A stretch of DNA of 8,558 nt. Origin: Ruminiclostridium sp. Lineage in GTDB: Bacteria > Bacillota_A > Clostridia > Oscillospirales > Ruminococcaceae. The stretch lies in the NCBI GenBank assembly GCA_017550775.1, contig JAFZOA010000431.1, positions 1-8,558 of the forward strand. The letters run 5' to 3'. The notes under the pieces were generated by a model, which saw nothing but the letters and a program-made list of their open reading frames with translations, did not search any database and was not told where the DNA came from. Below, one piece after another: positions 1 to 4,655 of the stretch (its first letter is position 1; the number at the start of each line of letters is the position of its first letter). A program made the translations under genes and the position numbers.

Positions 1-44
1 CCGTACCACGGAACTTGAATAGTTTTGTTACAGACCAAACAACC

Positions 45-102
45 TTTTTCAACAAGCTGGCACACCCCGCAAAAAAGCGGGGTGTGTTAGCTTGTTGAAA
101 AA
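45..102 (+). repeat. Long palindromic hairpin
   Basis: The outer arms TTTTTCAACAAGCT (45-58) and AGCTTGTTGAAAAA (89-102) are perfect reverse complements. Inside them CACACCCCGC (61-70) pairs with GCGGGGTGTG (77-86) around a six-A loop. The GG at 59-60 faces TT at 87-88, which can pair as G-U only in plus-strand RNA, giving a continuous 26-bp stem. It is not a normal terminator: U precedes and A follows the stem on both strands. A dispersed palindromic (REP/MITE-like) element is the likeliest reading; a read-through end signal for a gene left of the window is the alternative. Confidence 0.7.
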
Positions 103-160
103 CTCCGGACTTCGAGGCAGATAGTCAGCCCATTGCAGATAAGTAACATACGGAATGCGT

Positions 161-298
161 GCAGGCTCAGCCTGCCGAGGGTCAAGGGGCGAGAAGCCCC
201 TTGCGAGGGGATCAAAGGGGGCGAGGAGCCCCCTTTGCGGGGTTTGGGGCAGAGCCCCAACAGGGTTTGGGGCAGAGCCCTAACAGCGCGCAAGCGCT
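161..298. repeat. Cluster of six GC-rich hairpins
   Basis: Six short inverted repeats follow one another: 161-175 (6-bp stem, TCA loop), 183-203 (8 bp, GAGAA loop), 214-236 (9 bp, GAGGA loop), 244-260 (7 bp, AGA loop), 267-283 (near-copy of the previous one, with one G-U pair) and 285-298 (5 bp, GCAA tetraloop). The 244-260 and 267-283 units sit in a direct repeat, GGGTTTGGGGCAGAGCCC-like. Similar GGGGCxxxGCCCC runs are, from memory, common between genes in clostridial genomes. Function is unknown. It is too irregular for CRISPR and contains no transposase. Confidence 0.65.
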
Positions 299-416
299 CT
301 TGAAAAGCGAAGGGTGTTGTGAATGTGCATAATTGTGGAGTGCTGCAGATTGCTGCAATGTGCAAAATGTACAATCTTTAGCAAAAACTGAAAATTTCTT
401 CAAAAACCGCGTCACT

Positions 417-445
417 TTTTGGGTGCGAAAAACGTTTTATATAAT
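417..445 (+). promoter_or_regulatory. Candidate promoter of the SLH gene
   Basis: TATAAT at 440-445 is a perfect sigma-A -10 box. It lies in an AT-rich stretch 128 bases before the ATG at 574. The -35 region is poor: TTTTGG at 417-422 has the ideal 17-bp spacing but few matches, and TTGGGT at 419-424 is closer to consensus but only 15 bp away. A start near 452 would give a leader of about 120 nt containing the hairpin at 499-531. Confidence 0.4.
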
Positions 446-498
446 AGAAGCGCAAAAAATGCCCCCCCTACAAACATGGCATTGCTTAATTCTTATCA

Positions 499-531
499 GC
501 CGTCCGCGTTCGGCAATTCGGCGCGGGCGGC
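499..531 (+). promoter_or_regulatory. Leader hairpin before the SLH gene
   Basis: GCCGTCCGCG (499-508) pairs with CGCGGGCGGC (522-531) over ten base pairs around a 13-nt loop. One pair (503 with 527) is U-G in plus-strand RNA but would be A-C on the other strand, which favours a role in the plus-strand leader. No immediate U run follows, so it is not a clear attenuator. It ends 24 nt before the purine-rich ribosome binding site and could stabilise the mRNA or affect translation. No riboswitch class is recognised. Confidence 0.4.
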
Positions 532-573
532 ACCCTCCATTAAATTTTTATTTCGGAAAGGAAGTATTTATCA

Positions 574-2811
574 ATGAAGTTCAGACGCGCAGGTGCGGCG
601 CTGCTTGCAGCCGCGTTATCGGCGACATCCATGAGTGTGTATGCACTCGCCGAGGAAGATCAGGCAATGAAGACCGCCTTGACATACGTCAAGCAGCGTA
701 TCGACATTCCCGAGGAATACGAAAAGTTTACCTACACCACTCAGACCGAAAACCTCAACACAAGATACCGCTTCACATGGGAGCGCACCGACGAGGAATC
801 CAACACAGTTCTTGACCGTATCGTAGTTACTATAACCGGAAAGATCATCAAGTCGGTCAACATCTGGCACAACACAAGCTCGCCGTACTACAAGGAGATC
901 GGTGTCAACGACACCTCTATCGTAGTCCCAAATCCAGGATATGAGGACGAATGGAAGCCGTCCTTTGCGAAGATGTCCGATAAGAAGCTTCTCGCGGCGG
1001 CAAAGAAGTACATAAAGCAGATCAACCCCACGATCTACAAAAACATCGAATGTGACGAGGACATTGATATCTCGCTCTACGGCAACGAAGCTACGTTAGG
1101 CTTCCAGCGCACAGCGAACGGTATTCCCGTTACCAACCAGCGCGGCAACGTCACGATAGACAAGAATACCGGCGAGCTTATCGGCTACTACTTCTACTCG
1201 TATGTGAACGGGGCGACATTCTCCGGTACAGACGGTGCTATCTCGCTTGAGGACGCACAGAAGGCGTACAAGGAGCTGTTCCCGGCGGGGCTTGTATATA
1301 CCCTCGAATACGACTATACCGAGAAGAAATACACCCCTCACCTCATTTACAGCCAGACCAAGAACGGTCAGATCAACGCGTTCACCGGCGAGCTTTCAAA
1401 GTTTGAAGACTATGACAGTTACGGAGGCATTGGCGATGGCGACGATGATGTATACGCTGAAGAAACGGCTATGAACGATGACGTTAATCCCGGTACAGGC
1501 GGCGACGCAAAGGCGGTATCATTTACCGAAGCCGAGATAAAGATGCTCGAAAAGGAGAAGGATCTCATAAAGGCGGATGAGAAGCTCGAAGAACTCAAAA
1601 AGCAGGGTCTGTTCTATATCCCGACAGTCAGCGAGGTAACGTGGCAGAACAGCTACTTCGACGAGTACAACGAATGCTTCATGCGCAGCGTAAGCTTCAC
1701 CGCTGACACCGATACCAAGTACATCGACCTCAACTGGGAGGACATACCCTATATCGAGGTCGGCAAGTACGACGTTTACGGAAGCTTCACCTATAACGCC
1801 GAGACCGGCGAGCTCCAGTCGTTCTACTGTTGGGCGGAAGACAACAAGTCGGGTATGGACGAGAAGGAGGCAGCTTCCACCGCAGACGCTATGCTTGACA
1901 AGATAGTAGGGAAGAAGATAGCCAAGAAGTTCGGCGATTTTGTGGTAAGCTATAAGAACACGACCTATGACAAGTACGACAGCAAGACCGGCAAGGGTAT
2001 CGGCAACCCGCGTATCATCAGCATCACATTCGACGCGAACAGAGTTGAGAACGGTATAAACTGCCGCAACGAGAATGTTTATCTGACGCTCTCCAACAAC
2101 GGCTATATCACCAGCTATAACATCAACTACCACCCCGAGATCGAATACCCCAAGCCCGAAAAGATCATCTCCGTCAACAAGGCTTTCAAAAAGTACTTCG
2201 AGCAGGTCGAGCTTGCTCTCAAATACCGCTGCGCTTACAAGACCGACGAGAAGAAGGTCGTTACCGCGCTCGTATATTCGACAGATCAGCAGCTCATGAT
2301 CGACGCGTTCACCGGCAAGCGCACCAACTACAACGGTACCGAGATCACGGAGGCGGAGAAGGTGGGCGACTATACCGACCTTGAAAACAGCAAGTATAAG
2401 AAGTATGCGGAGAAGCTGAAAAAGTACGGCATCACGCTCATGGACAAGGACGGTAAGCTCAACGAGAACGAGACTATCACAGCAGAGGAGTTCTGCTCGC
2501 TCATATCCTGCATCGGGTTCTACTACAGTGACGATTCCATAAAGAGCGACGCCAAGCTTGACCGCAGAAGCGTTGCATACATTCTCGTAACAAGCAAATA
2601 CGGCAAGGACATCGCATCGCTCAAGAATATCTTCAAGTCGAAGTTCAGCGATGTCAAGGACACCAACAAATATGTCGGTTACATCATGATCGCGGATGCT
2701 ACGGGACTTATGACCGGTAAGGGTAATAAGTTCGACCCGAAGGGCGCGTTCACAAGGGGAGACGCTCTCATGTTTGTCTATAACCAGCTGTCTACCCCGA
2801 CAACCTGCTAA
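574..2811 (+). CDS. Secreted YcdB/YcdC-like SLH-domain protein
   Basis: A 745-residue exported protein, probably held at the cell wall. The ATG start has a good ribosome binding site, AAGGAAG at 558-564, with nine bases between. Residues 1-26 are a signal peptide: basic KFRR, an alanine-rich core and an A-L-A cleavage site before EED. Residues 27-590 resemble the YcdB/YcdC (PepSY-related) repeats of Firmicute surface proteins. The phrase 'hydrophobic-D/A-x-x-TGE/TGK-L' recurs at about 194-204, 267-274, 407-414 and 575-583, each after beta-rich sequence. An acidic glycine-rich linker (about 280-315) and a lysine/glutamate helix (about 317-346) separate the first two repeat units from the rest. 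Residues 600-740 hold SLH-like repeats: YTDL (600-603), a middle LDRRS segment (662-666) and a better final copy with FSDV (691-694) and FDP...FTRGD (720-730). SLH domains bind pyruvylated wall polymers, but these copies are degenerate. No enzyme motif is seen; PepSY-type domains can act as protease inhibitors or chaperones, which is only a family hint here. A terminator follows, so the gene is probably transcribed alone. Confidence 0.88.
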   Translation: MKFRRAGAALLAAALSATSMSVYALAEEDQAMKTALTYVKQRIDIPEEYEKFTYTTQTENLNTRYRFTWERTDEESNTVLDRIVVTITGKIIKSVNIWHNTSSPYYKEIGVNDTSIVVPNPGYEDEWKPSFAKMSDKKLLAAAKKYIKQINPTIYKNIECDEDIDISLYGNEATLGFQRTANGIPVTNQRGNVTIDKNTGELIGYYFYSYVNGATFSGTDGAISLEDAQKAYKELFPAGLVYTLEYDYTEKKYTPHLIYSQTKNGQINAFTGELSKFEDYDSYGGIGDGDDDVYAEETAMNDDVNPGTGGDAKAVSFTEAEIKMLEKEKDLIKADEKLEELKKQGLFYIPTVSEVTWQNSYFDEYNECFMRSVSFTADTDTKYIDLNWEDIPYIEVGKYDVYGSFTYNAETGELQSFYCWAEDNKSGMDEKEAASTADAMLDKIVGKKIAKKFGDFVVSYKNTTYDKYDSKTGKGIGNPRIISITFDANRVENGINCRNENVYLTLSNNGYITSYNINYHPEIEYPKPEKIISVNKAFKKYFEQVELALKYRCAYKTDEKKVVTALVYSTDQQLMIDAFTGKRTNYNGTEITEAEKVGDYTDLENSKYKKYAEKLKKYGITLMDKDGKLNENETITAEEFCSLISCIGFYYSDDSIKSDAKLDRRSVAYILVTSKYGKDIASLKNIFKSKFSDVKDTNKYVGYIMIADATGLMTGKGNKFDPKGAFTRGDALMFVYNQLSTPTTC

Positions 2812-2836
2812 ACCTCTCATAAAATATCTCTATCTC

Positions 2837-2881
2837 AAAAGGCGACGGCGAAGGGCTTTGTTCCTTCGCTGTTGTCTTTTT
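2837..2881 (+). terminator. Rho-independent terminator of SLH gene
   Basis: GGCGACGGCGAAGG (2841-2854) pairs with CCTTCGCTGTTGTC (2863-2876) around an eight-base loop. Three of the fourteen pairs are G-U in plus-strand RNA. AAAA lies before the stem and five T follow it. The hairpin begins 30 bases after the TAA of the upstream gene. The G-U pairs would be mismatches on the other strand, which fixes the orientation. Confidence 0.88.
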
Positions 2882-2896
2882 ATACTAATATCTTTT

Positions 2897-2927
2897 GCTT
2901 CTCCCCCGCCGGAGGCGGGGGAGAAGC
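2897..2927. repeat. Perfect 14-bp palindrome
   Basis: GCTTCTCCCCCGCC (2897-2910) and GGCGGGGGAGAAGC (2914-2927) are perfect reverse complements around a GGA loop. Neither side has a U run, so it is not a standard terminator. It sits just after the terminator of the SLH gene and is probably a REP-like dispersed repeat. Whether it recurs in the genome cannot be judged from one window. Confidence 0.7.
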
Positions 2928-2993
2928 ACGAATGTCTATTTGTTGATATGATATTCGTATTATGGTTTCTTTCACTGAGCTGTGAGATAACAG

Positions 2994-3031
2994 AAAAACT
3001 CCCCGTATGCGGACAGCACACAGGGAGTTTT
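2994..3031 (-). terminator. Strong minus-strand terminator
   Basis: Read on the minus strand, AAAACTCCCTGTGTGC pairs with GCATACGGGGAGTTTT over 16 continuous base pairs with a five-base TGTCC loop, and the U run is five long (complement of 2994-2998). Two pairs are G-U on the minus strand but would be A-C mismatches on the plus strand, so the minus orientation is the functional one. No minus-strand protein gene ends here, which is why I propose that it ends a small RNA. Confidence 0.7.
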
Positions 3032-3090
3032 CCCGGTTTGGATATATTGTCAGAGGCTTGGCAAATTCAAACGGTGGATTTATTACCACC
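2994..3090 (-). ncRNA. Candidate small RNA, about 97 nt
   Basis: This is a prediction from signals alone. A minus-strand promoter-like pair (3097-3125) points to a start at about 3090, and a strong terminator ends at 2994. The predicted RNA would open with a hairpin, GGTGG-N8-CCACC (3090 down to 3073), continue through about 40 unpaired, pyrimidine- and A-rich bases, and finish with the 16-bp terminator hairpin. This layout of 5' hairpin, open middle and 3' terminator is typical of trans-acting bacterial sRNAs. No known RNA family is recognised, and there is no open frame with a ribosome binding site inside it. The alternative is a terminator remnant of a lost gene. Confidence 0.4.
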
Positions 3091-3096
3091 ATTTGT

Positions 3097-3125
3097 ATAT
3101 TACCACAAAAAAACGACAATGTAAA
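3097..3125 (-). promoter_or_regulatory. Minus-strand sigma-A-like promoter
   Basis: On the minus strand TTTACA (3125 down to 3120, five of six matches to TTGACA) is followed after exactly 17 bases by TAATAT (3102 down to 3097, four of six matches to TATAAT). The spacer includes a run of seven T. The expected start is about position 3090, exactly where the GGTGG/CCACC hairpin begins. The region is AT-rich, so chance matches are possible; the combination with the downstream terminator is what makes it credible. Confidence 0.42.
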
Positions 3126-3325
3126 TAGGTTACATAATAAAAATATCACGATATTCAGATTTTTATAATTTCAGACAAATTTCAACACTGTGGGATATGC
3201 AGATTTATGTGAAATTGTTCATAGCGCAGCTAAACATGAAACAGCGGCAACAAAAGGTCAGGCAGAATAACAAATTACGCATAACGGCGCGGACAAGTGA
3301 ATACAATCAAACAGAAAGAACTTAC

Positions 3326-3336
3326 AGGAAAGGAAA
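3326..3336 (+). promoter_or_regulatory. Ribosome binding site fixing the 3345 start
   Basis: AGGAAAGGAAA lies eight bases before the ATG at 3345-3347. The longer frame from the GTG at 3297 would add sixteen hydrophilic residues but has no purine-rich site in front of it. I therefore place translation start at 3345. I could not find a convincing promoter for this gene in 3100-3320. Confidence 0.75.
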
Positions 3337-3344
3337 GCATCAGA

Positions 3345-4493
3345 ATGGTGATATACACAATGACCAGAAAGCAGATACTCCGTACAGCGGTGATAGTCCT
3401 CACCGCGATAGCCGCGACCCTTATCGTAGTGTTTGCGGTGTTCGGCTCCGTAACGGCCTCGGCGGACAGCTCCCGAAAGCCGGTAATGAGCGTGGAGCGC
3501 GGAGACAACAAGCTCGCCCTTACCTTCAACTGTGCGTGGGACGCGGGTGACACGGAAAAGCTGCTCTCGGCGCTCTCTGAGGGCGGAGCAAGGGCGACCT
3601 TCTTCGTGACAGGTGAGTTCTGCGACACGCACTCCGACGCTGTGCGGAAGATGAGCGCCGACGGACATTCCGTTCAGAACTGCACAGACAAAAACACGCA
3701 CCTGAAGGGCATGAACATCAACGACCTTATCGCGGATATAAAGTCCTGCTCGCAGAAGATAAAAACGCTTACCGGCAAAGAGCCGACGCTTGTGCGCGCG
3801 CCGTTTGACGACTTCGATGACAAGACGATCATCACCCTCGAAGGCATGGGTCTGATACCGGTGCAGTGGTCCGCGGACAGCAAAGACCTTGACGACCCGG
3901 ACGTGACCTCGGTGAAGAAGCGGGTGCTGGACGGAGCCTGCTCCGGAGCGATTGTGCTGTTCCATAACGACTGTCCCGTGACGGAGGAAGTTCTCCCCTC
4001 CCTTATAACAGCACTGAAACAGCAGGGAATGGAGCTTGTGCGTGCAGAGGATATGGTCTTCACGGACAGCTATACCGTTGATGAGAACGGGGTGCAGCAC
4101 TATACCCCCGTTGTTTCGACAACTCTCCCTGTGATCTACAGCGATACCAACGCCGCACTGGATTCCGCGTTTGAGAAGATGAGAAAGAACCTTACCGTGC
4201 AGGAGATATACGACCTGTCATCGGTGGGGAAGGTTCGGCTCATCGACAAGATCAAGGCGTTTCTGAACGAGGACGAGGTGTATGCGATGCGCGAGGCGAC
4301 ATACCGCGAGCTTACCGACTGTTACCTTACCCTCGTCTATGCGGCGGAGCATTACGGCGCGGGCGGAACATACACCGACCCCCGGAATGAGGAGATACCG
4401 CAGATAATCCCGGTCACCGAGGACGACGATGCGCCCGTTATCCCCGATATCGAGGAGGACGAGGAGTACGGAGAAGCGGAGATAGTAAAGTAG
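3345..4493 (+). CDS. NodB-fold deacetylase-like protein, likely inactive
   Basis: A 382-residue protein of the polysaccharide deacetylase (NodB, CE4) fold, closest in feel to PdaB-type members. Residues 11-38 form a hydrophobic helix ending in ASA, so it is either anchored with its domain outside or exported. Family motifs in order: LALTFNCAWD (57-66, normally TFDD or TFDxxW), ATFFVTG (84-90), GHSVQN-C-T-DKN-TH (107-119, normally NHTxxH), RAPF (151-154, normally RPPYG), WSADSKDL (175-182, normally WSxDSxDW) and GAIVLFHND (201-209). In an active enzyme the first Asp of TFDD is the catalytic base, and the second Asp with two His bind the metal. Here these positions read N62, C63, C113 and N117. 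The Arg of motif 3 and the late His (207) remain. I infer a catalytically dead or much altered member; some PdaB-type proteins also deviate. Residues 255-382 are a helical extension with no match I recognise, ending in an Asp/Glu-rich tail (about 349-379). The gene stands alone and converges on the large minus-strand gene. Confidence 0.87.
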   Translation: MVIYTMTRKQILRTAVIVLTAIAATLIVVFAVFGSVTASADSSRKPVMSVERGDNKLALTFNCAWDAGDTEKLLSALSEGGARATFFVTGEFCDTHSDAVRKMSADGHSVQNCTDKNTHLKGMNINDLIADIKSCSQKIKTLTGKEPTLVRAPFDDFDDKTIITLEGMGLIPVQWSADSKDLDDPDVTSVKKRVLDGACSGAIVLFHNDCPVTEEVLPSLITALKQQGMELVRAEDMVFTDSYTVDENGVQHYTPVVSTTLPVIYSDTNAALDSAFEKMRKNLTVQEIYDLSSVGKVRLIDKIKAFLNEDEVYAMREATYRELTDCYLTLVYAAEHYGAGGTYTDPRNEEIPQIIPVTEDDDAPVIPDIEEDEEYGEAEIVK

Positions 4494-4526
4494 CGCTGCT
4501 GAAAATTAATAATTAGTAATTGTAGT

Positions 4527-4559
4527 GTGCGCTTTGCGCGCGGATCTAAAAAGCTCCGC
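4527..4559. other. Two small overlapping hairpins
   Basis: GTGCGC (4527-4532) pairs with GCGCGC (4536-4541) around TTT, and GCGGA (4540-4544) pairs with TCCGC (4555-4559). They overlap by two bases, so only one could form at a time. No strong U run follows either on the plus strand. They may help end plus-strand transcription, but the evidence is weak. The AT-rich stretch just before, AATTAATAATTAGTAATT (4505-4522), is a partly symmetrical simple sequence. Confidence 0.3.
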
Positions 4560-4573
4560 AGCCGCCACAATAA

Positions 4574-4601
4574 CTGTAACCTGTAAACTGTAAACTGTAA
4601 A
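4574..4601. repeat. Four 7-bp tandem repeats
   Basis: CTGTAAC is followed by three exact CTGTAAA units (4574-4580, 4581-4587, 4588-4594, 4595-4601). The array lies between the two convergent genes and directly next to the terminator. Copy number could vary between strains by slippage. No function is evident. Confidence 0.85.
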
Positions 4602-4603
4602 CT

Positions 4604-4644
4604 AAAAACACAGTCCCTGTTTATCGATATGCGGGGACTGTGTT
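4604..4644 (-). terminator. Terminator of the propeller gene
   Basis: AACACAGTCCC (4607-4617) and GGGACTGTGTT (4634-4644) form a perfect 11-bp stem with a 16-base loop. On the minus strand it lies just after the TAA at 4656-4658 and is followed by five U (complement of 4604-4608). On the plus strand the stem is followed only by ATTAAG, so it would serve the convergent NodB-like gene less well, though it may do so as a shared terminator. Confidence 0.85.
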
Positions 4645-4655
4645 ATTAAGCTGTG

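Larger units (their letters stand above)
1..573. other. Gene-free leading region
   Basis: No credible protein gene is seen on either strand. Open frames here cross inverted repeats and have no convincing ribosome binding site. The stretch holds a long palindrome (45-102), a cluster of small hairpins (161-298), a -10 box (440-445) and a leader hairpin (499-531), each listed separately. Between 299 and 439 I see only a direct repeat TGCTGCA at 341-347 and 351-357 and no further organised signal. Positions 1-44 show nothing recognisable. Confidence 0.7.

Noticed and set aside
161..298. CRISPR-like array
   Set aside because: The units differ in sequence and length and there are no uniform spacers between them, nor any cas gene.
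87..415. Two minus-strand open frames with GLCPKP-type peptides
   Set aside because: They are translations of the hairpin cluster. Peptides of this sort arise whenever GGGGCxxxGCCCC repeats are read through, and no ribosome binding site or homology supports them.
333..815. 160-residue plus-strand open frame overlapping the start of the SLH gene
   Set aside because: It overlaps the signal peptide region in another frame, crosses the leader hairpin and -10 box, and has no ribosome binding site.
1519..2820. 433-residue open frame on the minus strand opposite the SLH gene
   Set aside because: It lies wholly antisense to a gene with signal peptide, ribosome binding site, terminator and recognisable domains. 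Its composition (Val, Leu, Arg, Asp runs) is the mirror of that gene's codon use.
3164..3169. TATAAT as a plus-strand promoter for the NodB-like gene
   Set aside because: The -10 match is perfect, but no acceptable -35 exists at 15-19 bases upstream, and the surrounding sequence is so AT-rich that a chance match is likely.
3297..3344. Upstream GTG start for the NodB-like protein
   Set aside because: No purine-rich site precedes the GTG at 3297, while AGGAAAGGAAA sits at ideal distance before the ATG at 3345.
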